Source: Lentisphaerae bacterium GWF2_49_21 (GTDB lineage: Bacteria > Verrucomicrobiota > Lentisphaeria > Victivallales > GWF2-50-93). From it: DNA of 64,000 bases. Location of the stretch: assembly GCA_001804805.1 (NCBI GenBank), contig MHBH01000032.1, positions 50,279 to 114,278 of the forward strand, given 5' to 3'. Each line of letters begins with the position of its first letter. Position 1 is the stretch's first letter. Both the position numbers and the translations under genes were made by a program. Shown here one piece after another: positions 53,291-62,426 of this stretch. Under the pieces are notes generated by a model. It was not told the origin of the DNA. It saw only the letters and a program-made list of their open reading frames with translations, and did not search any database.

Positions 53291-54157
53291 TTATATTCCC
53301 GACTTCTTCATCGCGGCTATGACCACTTCGCGGTTCTTTGCGCTTATCGGGCACATGGGGAGCCTGAACTCCTCCTTGATCATGCCCTTGATAGCCATGG
53401 CAGTCTTTATCGGAATCGGGTTCGCCTCGACGAACATGTCCCTGAAAAGCGGGAAATATCTCATGTGGAGCTTCATAGCCCTGATAGTATCGCCTGAGGC
53501 GAAAGCATCCACCATTTCCTTCAGCTCTCCCGGAATGAGATTGGAAACAACGCTGATGATCCCCTTGGCGCCTACAGCCATCATGGGAATGGTCAGAGAA
53601 TCATCTCCGCTCAACACGGTTATATTGCATGCGTCAAGAATGGCGCTGACTCTTTCAACGCTTCCGCCGGCCTCCTTGACAGCGACGATGTTCTTGTTCT
53701 TTGAGAGGCGAACGATAGTTTCAACCGGAATAGCGACTCCGCATCTTCCGGGAACATTGTAGAGCACCACTGGAAGACCGCACTTATCCGCGATCGTGCT
53801 GAAATGCCTGTAAAGGCCTTCGGGGGTCGGCTTGTTATAATATGGTGTCACCTGCAATGTGGCGTCGGCTCCGGCCTTCTTTGCCTCCCTGGTAAGGTAG
53901 AGCGCCTCATCAGTGGAATTGGCTCCGGTGCCGGCAATGATCCTGCATCTGCCGTCTGCGGCATCGATGACCTTTTCTATCACCTTTATGTGCTCCTCGT
54001 AGGAGAGGGTGGGGGATTCGCCGGTTGTTCCGACTGGAACTATTCCGTCAACTCCAGCCTTTATCTGTATCTCGACAAGCCGTGAGAGCTTCTTGAAATC
54101 AACCTTCCCACCCGAAAACGGGGTGACTATAGCTGTATATACGCCTTTGAGTTCCAT
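53291..54157 (-). CDS. dapA: 4-hydroxy-tetrahydrodipicolinate synthase
   Basis: The 288-residue class I aldolase condenses pyruvate with aspartate semialdehyde in lysine/diaminopimelate synthesis. It has the GTTGESPTLSYEEH motif, the conserved Tyr in LYNVPGRCGV and the Schiff-base Lys in AVKEAGG. ATG 54157 follows AAAGG; a TTG at 54166 is less likely. dapF lies 110 bp upstream on the same strand, with a repeat between them. Confidence 0.96.
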   Translation of the reverse strand: MELKGVYTAIVTPFSGGKVDFKKLSRLVEIQIKAGVDGIVPVGTTGESPTLSYEEHIKVIEKVIDAADGRCRIIAGTGANSTDEALYLTREAKKAGADATLQVTPYYNKPTPEGLYRHFSTIADKCGLPVVLYNVPGRCGVAIPVETIVRLSKNKNIVAVKEAGGSVERVSAILDACNITVLSGDDSLTIPMMAVGAKGIISVVSNLIPGELKEMVDAFASGDTIRAMKLHMRYFPLFRDMFVEANPIPIKTAMAIKGMIKEEFRLPMCPISAKNREVVIAAMKKSGI

Positions 54158-54197
54158 ATGTATCAACCTTTCATTATATAAGCATCGAAAATATTTC

Positions 54198-54269
54198 AGA
54201 CTGGATAACGGGATTTACAGGATTAAATCAGTAAATTTATAATATCCAGTCAATCCTGTTATCCTGTCT
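54198..54269. repeat. Imperfect inverted repeat of GGATAACGGGATTTACAGG words over the dapF stop
   Basis: AGACTGGATAACGGGATT (54198-54215) and AATCCTGTTATCCTGTCT (54252-54269) pair with two mismatches. The right arm overlaps the TAG stop of dapF (54268-54270). The words CAGGATT and ATAACAGG belong to the word-like repeat class seen elsewhere in the window. Confidence 0.6.
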
Positions 54270-55074
54270 ATAAAATAATTGTCCCTGAGAAAACCTCGAC
54301 GGCGGGTCCTGTCAGGAATGCGCGCCGAGGGGTACATAACATATTGTCAGACTTGCAGAAATCAACCTTCAGAAGGTCGCCATCCACAGTAAGGAATTCG
54401 AAGGGAGGTTTCATGTCCAGGCATGAAAACAAGGTTACTGCCGATGCCGTGATGCCGGTACCGCATGCCGAAGTCTCCCCTTCGACACCGCGCTCATATG
54501 TCCGTATTCGGACCGGGCCTTTCCCGGGGATGGATATGAAATTGACATTCGTTCCGGCGGGAGCGAACTTCCTATGGAACCGGAATTTCCTGCCATCCTT
54601 CAGGACATCCGCCTTTTCAATGTCCTTGACAGGAATGACAAGGTGTGGCACGCCGGTATTTCCGAAATACATTTTTCTGCCTTCGAGAATGATTTCCTTG
54701 AAAAGTGTTTTTACCGGGATTGAAACACGGGCTGTCTCCTTGCCTGTGATCACTGCTTCCAGAATTCCGGAGTCAGTTTTGATCCTGACATTTTTACCGG
54801 CCTTCAGCCTATTGTGGCAGAAGAGTCCGGCGCATCTGAGTCCGTTCCCGCACATGCCGGCAATGGAGCCGTCGCTGTTGAAGAACTCCATCCTGAAGGC
54901 CCCCCCCCTTTTTTTTTGATTTGAAAGAAGAATCAACCCATCTGCGCCAACGCCACGATTTCGCGAGCAGAGCCGCATGATGGTTTCAGGCTTGCGCGGA
55001 AATTTCCGTGAAGGATCGAACACGACGATGAAGTCGTTCCCCGCACCATGCATCTTTGTAAATTCAATTTTCAT
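54268..55074 (-). CDS. dapF: Diaminopimelate epimerase
   Basis: The 268-residue epimerase turns LL- into meso-diaminopimelate for lysine and peptidoglycan. The catalytic cysteines are Cys75 (IAGMCGNGLRC) and the Cys in EGETSACGTG. The start MHGAGNDFIVVFD is typical. The loop SNQKKRGGAF is encoded by a run of nine A and nine G (54900-54917), in frame as given. A shift there would truncate the enzyme. Together with dapA it forms a lysine/cell-wall pair. Confidence 0.95.
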   Translation of the reverse strand: MKIEFTKMHGAGNDFIVVFDPSRKFPRKPETIMRLCSRNRGVGADGLILLSNQKKRGGAFRMEFFNSDGSIAGMCGNGLRCAGLFCHNRLKAGKNVRIKTDSGILEAVITGKETARVSIPVKTLFKEIILEGRKMYFGNTGVPHLVIPVKDIEKADVLKDGRKFRFHRKFAPAGTNVNFISIPGKGPVRIRTYERGVEGETSACGTGITASAVTLFSCLDMKPPFEFLTVDGDLLKVDFCKSDNMLCTPRRAFLTGPAVEVFSGTIIL

Positions 55075-55082
55075 AATAACTG

Positions 55083-55173
55083 CCCACAGATGACACAGAT
55101 ATGAATTCAGATATCCATATTATATTTCAGCATTTAACCAATCGCCAAATCTCCCAATCACCAAATCGTAAAA
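55083..55173. repeat. Word-like repeats (CCACAGATGACACAGATATG and CAAATCTCCCAATCACC)
   Basis: Two different word vocabularies fill the 99-bp gap between nupC and dapF: the CCACAGATGACACAG type and the CACCAAATC type. The second matches 21255-21290. Confidence 0.55.
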
Positions 55174-56472
55174 TCATCTCAATATCCCCTGCTGACCCCA
55201 GTAGAATATACCTGCAGTACAGCCGTTTAATAGGGTGACGAATGTTGCGGCGAGCAATGCCCGCGGGCCGAATTTTGTCATTACCGGAAGCTGGTTTGGC
55301 GCAAGAGCTCCGGTACCGCCGATGAATATCGCCATTGATGCGACGTGCGTGAATCCGCAGAGCGCATAACTTGCAATGAGGATTGTACGGGGATCTCCGC
55401 CGCCTGCTGCGAACTTCGCAAGATCCTGGTAGGCGGGAATCTCCGTCAGGATGAGCCTGGTACCGAGCATGTGTGAAACTGTCTGTACGTCTTCTGCGCG
55501 GATCCCCATTAGAAAGGTGAACGGATAAAATATGCCGGAGAGGACATCTATGAGAGTGATAGGTGTTGCTACACCTGCCTTGGTCTGGAGGAAGACAAGA
55601 AGGCCTTCAAATATTCCGAGTAGCCCGACGAACGCGATAAGGGTGACACCGACTCCGACTGCGAGTTTCGCACCGTTCATTGCGCCGTTGATGATGGCCT
55701 CGATCCAGTTGGTGTCCGGCTCAGCATGCATCTTGCAGGCGCGTATGTCCATTGTTTCAGGGGTGTCCGTTTCAGGCACCATGAGTTTCGTTATGATGAA
55801 TGTTGCGGGCACTGAAAGGAGCGAGGCGCTCATGAGATGTCCGGCTATCAAGGGGAAATCCTTGTTGAGGTATGAGACATAGACTGCGAGAACCGTTGAG
55901 GCCACTGACGCCATGCCTGCGACGATGATGGTGAAGAGTTCTGAGCGTGTCATCTTTGCAAGATAGGGCCTTACTGCGAGGGAGGCCTCGATTCCCACGA
56001 ATATGTTTGCCGATGTTGAAAGGGATTCGGCGCCGCTCGTATGCATCGTCCTTGAGAAAAGGATTGCAAAGAACCTGATGATCTTCTGCATGACGCCCAT
56101 GTAATAGAGGAGGGCGAACAGGCTGGAGAAGATGATGATAAGGGGGAGCGCCTGGAAGGCAAGGATGAAACCCGTGGTTTCATTGTAGGATCCGAGTTTT
56201 CCGAAGACGAAAGTTATTCCCTGGCGTGAATGCTCGATGAACCTGTTGAACATGTCGCTGAAAAGGACGAAGAGCTCGCGTGTGCCGGGGATGGATGAGC
56301 TTATTAATTTCTCCGGCGAACAGAAGACGAGGAACGCAAAAAGGAACTGGAGGATGATTCCGCCTGCAATAGGGCGCCAGGTAATTTTCCTGCGGGAATC
56401 GCTCAAGGCCCAGGCAAACCCTGCGATACAGAGGAAACCCGCAAGGCTTATAAAATTATAATACACGCCCAC
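55174..56472 (-). CDS. Concentrative nucleoside transporter (NupC family)
   Basis: The 432-residue polytopic protein has the CNT gate regions GVGVTLIAFVGLLGIFEGL, MGIRAEDVQTVSHMLGTRL followed by ILTEIPAYQDL, and ASYALCGFTHVASMAIFIG. It imports nucleosides with Na+ or H+. Nucleoside specificity is not clear because the usual GVPW is changed to GIRA. It follows the gene at 56519 by 46 bp and probably shares an operon with it. Confidence 0.9.
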   Translation of the reverse strand: MGVYYNFISLAGFLCIAGFAWALSDSRRKITWRPIAGGIILQFLFAFLVFCSPEKLISSSIPGTRELFVLFSDMFNRFIEHSRQGITFVFGKLGSYNETTGFILAFQALPLIIIFSSLFALLYYMGVMQKIIRFFAILFSRTMHTSGAESLSTSANIFVGIEASLAVRPYLAKMTRSELFTIIVAGMASVASTVLAVYVSYLNKDFPLIAGHLMSASLLSVPATFIITKLMVPETDTPETMDIRACKMHAEPDTNWIEAIINGAMNGAKLAVGVGVTLIAFVGLLGIFEGLLVFLQTKAGVATPITLIDVLSGIFYPFTFLMGIRAEDVQTVSHMLGTRLILTEIPAYQDLAKFAAGGGDPRTILIASYALCGFTHVASMAIFIGGTGALAPNQLPVMTKFGPRALLAATFVTLLNGCTAGIFYWGQQGILR

Positions 56473-56518
56473 GCCTCAAATTCCGTAAGCTGCGGATTCC
56501 GCAGCAGAAGTCCTATCC

Positions 56519-57370
56519 CTATTTAGCCGCTTCGAACATGTTCTGATATTGTTCCGCGATCTGGTCGACGTTTTCCGGAGTGATCAGGATATATCTCTTG
56601 TCAAAGGCGGCCTTGATGTCGGCGGGGGCCTTTTCATCCGTGAATTTCGCGGTGGGGTTCACTGCGACCACGACAGATACGATTCCGGACTTGATTGCAT
56701 CCTTAAGGTTATGATAGGCGCCGTTGATCAATGCCATTTTCGGGCGCTTGTCCTCGGGTACGACACCATCCTGCCATATGCTCCAGATGGTCATTTCCGC
56801 AATGTCGTTTGGCAGTCCGATGAAGGAAACGACGAGATTGCAGTCGGCATATTTGGTCATAAGGGTGTTGAAACTGGCGGCTGTCATCATTTCCTGGAGC
56901 GGGATCATGTCCATCTCCTCGGGCTTTGGCTGAGGACGATCGGCCGGCCACTGGATTTCCGGAGTTTCCGTTACAGTTATTGTCGCCTTGCCTGCGAGCC
57001 CCTGCTTGAAGGCTTCGAGCAGGAGAGGGGTGCGTGTGTCGTTGGTCCTGGGCCTGTCCACGATGAGGAGGATTTTGGTGCCTGGAAGCTTATTGGCGAT
57101 ATGGTTGCCAAGCATGTAGTAGCTTGCCTTCGTATAGGTGAACTCATTCTGGATTATCTGCTGTGTCCCCTGATCTCCGAGAACACCCGTCCTCATGAGG
57201 ATGACTACGGCGCAGACCATGACGAGGATCATCAGGCCTACTGCAGCCGGTTTTGCAATGGCGATGACATCCTGTTTTTTTGCACATATTATCATCCCAA
57301 CCAGCGAACATCCCATCACGATTACGGCTATTATGCCGGTAACGCCCAAATTTGCTATCATCTGACCCAT
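56519..57370 (-). CDS. Membrane-anchored protein of unknown function
   Basis: The 283-residue protein has two N-terminal membrane helices (about 8-27 and 40-61) and a soluble domain outside. The domain has alternating beta-strands and helices (KILLIVDRPRTND, LVVSFIGLPND, VSVVVAVNPTAKF), somewhat like a periplasmic binding fold. I do not recognise a named family. It is followed by the nucleoside transporter, so it could be an accessory of it. Start ATG 57370 is preceded by GGAGGT. Confidence 0.65.
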   Translation of the reverse strand: MGQMIANLGVTGIIAVIVMGCSLVGMIICAKKQDVIAIAKPAAVGLMILVMVCAVVILMRTGVLGDQGTQQIIQNEFTYTKASYYMLGNHIANKLPGTKILLIVDRPRTNDTRTPLLLEAFKQGLAGKATITVTETPEIQWPADRPQPKPEEMDMIPLQEMMTAASFNTLMTKYADCNLVVSFIGLPNDIAEMTIWSIWQDGVVPEDKRPKMALINGAYHNLKDAIKSGIVSVVVAVNPTAKFTDEKAPADIKAAFDKRYILITPENVDQIAEQYQNMFEAAK

Positions 57371-57494
57371 ATTAAACCTCCGGATATCTTTATAACTATT
57401 TTGAATTGAATATTCTTATATTATATCTTGCCGAATAGAGTATGACAAACTCGTAAAAAAAGAAAAATCAAGAAAATAATTGGTGTAAACGAGG

Positions 57495-58439
57495 CTATTC
57501 GATGGAAAATACCAGGAATAAGAGCATAGTTCCCGAAATCTGCAGGCTTTCCGGGGAGATTTTGTCGATGGTGTCGCCGGCAGTATGCCAGTACCTGTTG
57601 TTTTCGCCATATTCGAAGTCTATCAGGTCGACTGCAGGTATTCCGATCTCGAGGAATGGGACGTGATCATCGGTTATCGCGGAATTGCCTTTCGAAAAGT
57701 GCTTTTCCCAGCCGAATGCTTTCGCGAGTTCAATGACCTTGGACGATAATTCCGGATCCGAGTTTGACGGGATGGATATGTTCAGGTTCCTGTCGCCTAT
57801 CATGTCAACTATGATCACCCCCTTGCATTTTAATGCAGGAGGCGAGTTCTTTAACAGCAACGCGGCCCTCCGGCTGCCATAAAGACCATCCTTTTCGGTA
57901 TAGTTAATGAAGGCCTCCTCACCGTCGAAAAAAAACAGCTTCAGGGTCAATGGAGGTTTTGCTCCAGCTTTTTTCAGTGAATCCAGGAAGGCAAGAAGCA
58001 GACCGACGCCAGATGCGCCATCGTTTGCTCCGGCAAAACCGGGCACAGTCTCTATCTTCTTGGTGTCATAATGGGCTCCGATTATCAGGAATTCCTTCTT
58101 TTCTCCTGGGATGGTGACTGAAATGTTCCTGAAGATGGTTTCATTGCCGACCGGGGTCGCCTGCTTCCATTCATCCGTCTCAGGTGTGAATCCACATCGG
58201 GAAATTTCATTCTTAATATGTTCAACGGCTTTTGCAGCCCCTTCAGTTCCGCTGACTTTCGGACCGAGAGCATAGAAAGCTGAGGTTCTCGAGAAAGCAT
58301 CATCTCCCTTTATTTCCAGGACAGACATTGCCGAAGCAGGAACGGGATGTTTCTTTTCAGAACATGAACATATGAAAACGAAGGAAGATGACAAGAACAT
58401 GAAAAGGTACGGGAGCAGGTTGGATTCAGGAATTCTCAT
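57495..58439 (-). CDS. Glutaminyl-peptide cyclotransferase-like M28 lipoprotein
   Basis: The 314-residue protein has a signal sequence ending in a possible lipobox (FICSC). The M28 zinc-peptidase fold shows GAHYDTKK, GANDGASGVGL, FFDGEEAF, and a C-terminal DHVPFLEIGIPAVDLID with YWHTAGD. The combination (EEAF, DHVPF, WHTAGD) is that of glutaminyl cyclases, which convert N-terminal Gln to pyroglutamate, more than of aminopeptidases. It starts 4 bp inside the ftsZ end (ATGA), so it is the third gene of the ftsA-ftsZ operon. Confidence 0.83.
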   Translation of the reverse strand: MRIPESNLLPYLFMFLSSSFVFICSCSEKKHPVPASAMSVLEIKGDDAFSRTSAFYALGPKVSGTEGAAKAVEHIKNEISRCGFTPETDEWKQATPVGNETIFRNISVTIPGEKKEFLIIGAHYDTKKIETVPGFAGANDGASGVGLLLAFLDSLKKAGAKPPLTLKLFFFDGEEAFINYTEKDGLYGSRRAALLLKNSPPALKCKGVIIVDMIGDRNLNISIPSNSDPELSSKVIELAKAFGWEKHFSKGNSAITDDHVPFLEIGIPAVDLIDFEYGENNRYWHTAGDTIDKISPESLQISGTMLLFLVFSIE

Positions 58440-59599
58440 TTGCCCTTGTCCAGATGTATTCCCTGCCGCAGGAATGTCGGGATATCCAGATCCTGCGACG
58501 CAACAATATTCCTGGAGGTGTTGGCGAATATTCCCTTGGAAACAGGGAGCAGCGGAAGTTCCGGCTGGGCTGAAGGATCCTGTTCCGGGAAATCGGTATT
58601 CTCTCCTTTTTCTTCCGGAAGCTCCGGCATGAACTCGTATTTCACTGAAACGAGGGTTATCTGGACAAATCCGGTATAGAGAGGATCCGTGTTTGCGCCG
58701 ACGATCAGTTTCGTATCGGTTCCGGCATATCTCTGCACGGCTTCAAGGGTGTGCCTCATTTCCCCGATATTCAACTCGGGGCCGCCGGTGAGCGTGATAA
58801 TTGCGGCGTCGGCTTCACGTAGCTTGTCAGGTCCGCCCAGGAGAGGCGACGCCATCAGCCTTTCGAGCGCGGCATGGCAGAAGTTCTCGCCTTCGCTTCT
58901 TTGTGCGGTCCCAAGTCCGATGCAGCATATCGACTTGCGTTTCTGGAGAACGTTCTTAAAGTCGGAAAGATCGGCGGAGAGCAGGTTCCTGCACCTGATT
59001 ATTTCAGTGATTCCCATGATGGCCCGTGCGATTTCCATGTCTGATCTCCGGAATGCCTCATCTGCAGAAGTGTGCGCCGGCATCGACGAGTAGAGTATGT
59101 CGTTTGGAATCGCGATCACTATGTCGGCGTCCGGAAGCAGCATTTTAATTCCGCCTTCCGCCATCTCCCGTTTGCTGTGTCCTTCAAATGAGAAGGGCAT
59201 AGTGACGATGAATATCGAGGGTATCCCCATTTTCCTGCTGGTTCTGGCGATGCTCGAACAGCCGGCGGTGGCCGTCCCCCCGCCAAGTCCGCCAGATACT
59301 ATGAGAAGAGAGGAATCCTTTATGAAATCATTGATGATGTTTTTGGACGGATGTGCAAAGGCGCGTTCACCCTTCAATACATTCCCGCCGCAGCCCGCCC
59401 CCTGTGTCCATTCGAATCCGATCGGGAAGGTGTTTGGCAGGGCGCAGAAACCAAGCGATGACTTGTCAGTGTCGGCTGCTCCGATCGAAAGCCAGGACGA
59501 GGCGCTTATCAGGGAAAGCTCCTTGACAATCTTGGTACCTGCATTGCCAAGCCCGAGCACTGTGGCCTTTGCAGTTATGTCTGATGTTCCTTCTGCCAT
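58436..59599 (-). CDS. ftsZ: Cell division protein FtsZ, divergent
   Basis: The 387-residue tubulin homologue should form the division ring. The GTP-binding regions are recognisable but altered: GLGNAGTKIV (usual GVGGGGGNAV), the tubulin signature GGGTATA at 106-112 (usual GGGTGTG), and the T7 loop Ser208-Ala-Asp210-Leu-Ser-Asp213 (usual NxDxxD, the two catalytic Asp kept). The PFSFEG block is normal, and the C-terminal peptide DLDIPTFLRQG is the conserved FtsA/ZipA-binding tail. It follows ftsA by 44 bp. It is probably active GTPase. Confidence 0.93.
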   Translation of the reverse strand: MAEGTSDITAKATVLGLGNAGTKIVKELSLISASSWLSIGAADTDKSSLGFCALPNTFPIGFEWTQGAGCGGNVLKGERAFAHPSKNIINDFIKDSSLLIVSGGLGGGTATAGCSSIARTSRKMGIPSIFIVTMPFSFEGHSKREMAEGGIKMLLPDADIVIAIPNDILYSSMPAHTSADEAFRRSDMEIARAIMGITEIIRCRNLLSADLSDFKNVLQKRKSICCIGLGTAQRSEGENFCHAALERLMASPLLGGPDKLREADAAIITLTGGPELNIGEMRHTLEAVQRYAGTDTKLIVGANTDPLYTGFVQITLVSVKYEFMPELPEEKGENTDFPEQDPSAQPELPLLPVSKGIFANTSRNIVASQDLDIPTFLRQGIHLDKGK

Positions 59600-59643
59600 G
59601 ATTCTCCGGAATTTACTTCGTTATTCGATATTCAAATTGGTCT

Positions 59644-60918
59644 TCAAAATTTAATCGCGTTCTTGATCCATCTCATGGTTTCCCGTGAAGCTGAAATGAG
59701 CTTCCTGTCAATATGCTTTATCATCTGTCCTGAAGGCCCGGCCGATCCCGAATACCTTATCTGCCTGTCCCTCTCCCCATGCTTGAGGAGGCCGAACACC
59801 ATTCCGTACCGTGGCGACTTGAGATTTGTCACCGCGCCGCTGAGTTCGATCGGATTTCCCACGCGGACAGGCGTCTCGAAGACCGCCGAGGCGATATCCC
59901 TGACCTGAGACAGCAGCGCGCCGCCGCCTGTCAGGACGATCCCCCTGTCGATGAACGGCAGCATCCTGGTCGACTGCAGCTGCGACAGGATCAGGTTGAA
60001 AATCTCCCTTACGCGCAGGTCGATTATCTTTTCAATGGTGACAGCCGGTATTTTCCTCGTGCCGATATTGCCTTCGATCTCGATGAAGGCCGTGCCATGT
60101 TCCTTCTTTGAATGGAAAGTATTGTTGACGAGCATTTTCCTGAAGAGGGAGATGTTGTTGATGTCGAGGCCGACTGAAAGATCGTTTGCGATGTGGTCGC
60201 AGCCTACCGCAAGGATGCCGCTCGCATGTGCTCCTGAATCGTGGAAGAGCATGTACTCGGTGGTGCCTGCGCCAATATCGATCAGAAGGACGCCGTTCTT
60301 GAGTTCATCGTCGGTCAGGACACCGGAAGCAGTCGCGATCAGGCTGAAGACCGGGATCGAAGTGTCATAGCCGAGTTCGCGGAGCGGAGCCTGGAAGTTC
60401 TCGATGCAGTTGCGGTTTCCGTATATGATATGTGCGAAGGCTTCGAGCTTGTCTGCTATCTGGCCTTCAGGATCAGCTATGCGTCTGAGACCGTCGATCA
60501 CGAAATTGCCGTCGATCGAATTGAGGATCACGCATTCCGGCGGGATGCCGACCATTGTCGCGTTCCTCAACGCCTCCACCATGTGCTCAGGAGCGACCCT
60601 GCGCCCTTCACCAGTCACTATGACATGTCCCGAACCGCGCATGGATCTGATGTGGCTGCCGGTGACGGCTATGTAAAGGTTGCTGCTGTCAATTTCGGTG
60701 TCCGCGGAATATTCGGCCTTTTCGATCGCCTCGTCAAGGCTCTTCGTCACTCTGTCCATGTCTATGATCTCGCCCTTGCATACCGCTCCGGATTCGACCG
60801 CTGCCTCACCATGCGAGAGGACCGACAGATGGCCCTGCTGGTTTCCTTCGCCGATCAGAACACATATCTTCGATGTGGCAATTTCGACGGCAGTTATTAT
60901 ATGGCGGTTCTTGAACAT
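59644..60918 (-). CDS. ftsA: Cell division protein FtsA
   Basis: The 424-residue actin-like protein tethers FtsZ to the membrane. It has the phosphate loops (AVEIATSKICVLIGE and DIGAGTTEYMLF), the adenosine loop VLTGGGALLS, and a C-terminal amphipathic helix (ETMRWIKNAIKF) for membrane binding. ftsZ follows 44 bp downstream. The neighbouring dcw genes (ftsW, murG) lie 24 kb away. Confidence 0.94.
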   Translation of the reverse strand: MFKNRHIITAVEIATSKICVLIGEGNQQGHLSVLSHGEAAVESGAVCKGEIIDMDRVTKSLDEAIEKAEYSADTEIDSSNLYIAVTGSHIRSMRGSGHVIVTGEGRRVAPEHMVEALRNATMVGIPPECVILNSIDGNFVIDGLRRIADPEGQIADKLEAFAHIIYGNRNCIENFQAPLRELGYDTSIPVFSLIATASGVLTDDELKNGVLLIDIGAGTTEYMLFHDSGAHASGILAVGCDHIANDLSVGLDINNISLFRKMLVNNTFHSKKEHGTAFIEIEGNIGTRKIPAVTIEKIIDLRVREIFNLILSQLQSTRMLPFIDRGIVLTGGGALLSQVRDIASAVFETPVRVGNPIELSGAVTNLKSPRYGMVFGLLKHGERDRQIRYSGSAGPSGQMIKHIDRKLISASRETMRWIKNAIKF

Positions 60919-60960
60919 CTGGTTCAGCCCCTATGGGTATGGATGACTGGATGTTTGGGT

Positions 60961-61062
60961 GAACAAAAACAAAATCCAGCATCAAGTTTCCAGTATCAAA
61001 TTCTATTTTTCCAGTTACAAGTATCGAGTTTCAAGTATCCAGTATCAGAATTTATCTCACTC
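60961..61062. repeat. Word-like repeat stretch (CAAGTATCGAGTTTCAAGTATCC)
   Basis: About 100 bp of degenerate CAAGTTTCC/CAGTATCA words fill the gap between the icd stop and the ftsA start. Their vocabulary matches 21221-21240 and 36965-36999. No terminator stem is evident. Confidence 0.6.
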
Positions 61063-62316
61063 TCACATTCTTTCAACGACGGCTTTAGCGAATTCAGAAC
61101 ATGATACTTCCTTCGCTCCGGTCATGAGACGTGCGAAGTCATAGGTGACAATCTTGTCTGAAATCGCAGTCTCCATCCCGCGGATTATCATGTCGGCGGC
61201 CTCGTTCCAGCCCATGTGCCTCAGCATCATCTCGCCTGAAAGCGCGAGCGATGAAGGATTGACCTTGTCGAGTCCGGCATATTTCGGGGCGGTGCCGTGG
61301 GTAGCTTCAAAGATCGCGTGTCCGGTTTCGTAATTTATGTTCGCCCCCGGAGCGATTCCGATCCCGCCGACGCATGCCGCGAGCGCATCGGAAATATAGT
61401 CACCATTGAGGTTCATAGTCGCTATCACATCATATTCGTCCGGCCTGGTAAGAAGCTGCTGTAGGAAGGCATCGCAAATGCAGTCCTTCACCAATATTTT
61501 GCCGGCTGGCGCCTTCCAGTTGCATTCGCTGGCGACCGCTGCGACATCTGAAAATTCTTTTTTGACGAGTTCATAGCCCCAGTCCTTGAATGCGCCCTCG
61601 GTGAATTTCATTATGTTTCCCTTGTGGACGAGTGTGAGGCTTTTGCGTTTCTGTTCTACGGCATATTTCATCGCAGCACGGACAAGCCTGTCGGTTCCCT
61701 GTTTGGAGATCGGCTTGATTCCGATGCCGCAGTTTTCCGGGAACCTTATCTGCTTTACGCCCATTTCCTTTTTCAGGAAACTGATGACTTTGTCGGCTTC
61801 CGCGGAGCCCGCCTTCCATTCGATGCCGGCGTAGATGTCCTCGGCGTTTTCACGGAAGACAACCATGTTTGTCTTCCCGGGCTCCTTGACGGGTGAGGGG
61901 ACGCCCTTGAAATATCTGACAGGCCTCAGGCATACATAAAGGTCAAGCTTCTGCCTGAGTGCAACGTTGAGGGAGCGTATTCCACCGCCGACAGGAGTCG
62001 TGAGCGGGCCCTTGATTCCTACGATGTAGTCGCGGATGGCGTCGAGTGTTTCTTCCGGGAGCCAGGTGTTCTCGCCATAAAGGGCATTGGCCTTTTCGCC
62101 GGCATAAATTTCCATCCAGGCAATCTTCCTTTTTCCGCCGTAGGCCTTCTTCACGGCATTCTCCCATATGTGCATGCTCGCCTTGGTTATGTCCGCTCCA
62201 ATGCCGTCACCTTCGATGAATCCGATTATGGGGTTTTCAGGTATCTGCAGTTCACCATTCTTGCCTACCTTGATTTTATCGCCTTTTGGAACAGTTATCT
62301 TCTTGAATTTTGACAT
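61063..62316 (-). CDS. icd: Isocitrate dehydrogenase (NADP+-type, homodimeric)
   Basis: The 417-residue enzyme of the citric acid cycle has the isocitrate-binding segment [20 protein letters not shown], the metal-binding Asp region ([20 protein letters not shown]) and the GTAPKYAG loop. ATG 62316 follows GGAG with 6 bases of spacing; a start at 62328 is alternative. It is divergent from the DUF218 gene. Confidence 0.96.
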   Translation of the reverse strand: MSKFKKITVPKGDKIKVGKNGELQIPENPIIGFIEGDGIGADITKASMHIWENAVKKAYGGKRKIAWMEIYAGEKANALYGENTWLPEETLDAIRDYIVGIKGPLTTPVGGGIRSLNVALRQKLDLYVCLRPVRYFKGVPSPVKEPGKTNMVVFRENAEDIYAGIEWKAGSAEADKVISFLKKEMGVKQIRFPENCGIGIKPISKQGTDRLVRAAMKYAVEQKRKSLTLVHKGNIMKFTEGAFKDWGYELVKKEFSDVAAVASECNWKAPAGKILVKDCICDAFLQQLLTRPDEYDVIATMNLNGDYISDALAACVGGIGIAPGANINYETGHAIFEATHGTAPKYAGLDKVNPSSLALSGEMMLRHMGWNEAADMIIRGMETAISDKIVTYDFARLMTGAKEVSCSEFAKAVVERM

Positions 62317-62426
62317 TTCAGTCTCCATATTTCATTCATTTACGAGGTTTGATTCAAATTCGCTGTAAGTTAAATTAAAAAAAATGGCTTTCAACAAAGC
62401 TACTGAAAATATTCGGGATAATATCA

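Noticed and set aside
3400..61062. CRISPR arrays in the repeat-rich gaps
   Set aside because: The repeats lack a fixed unit with equal spacers and no cas gene is present.
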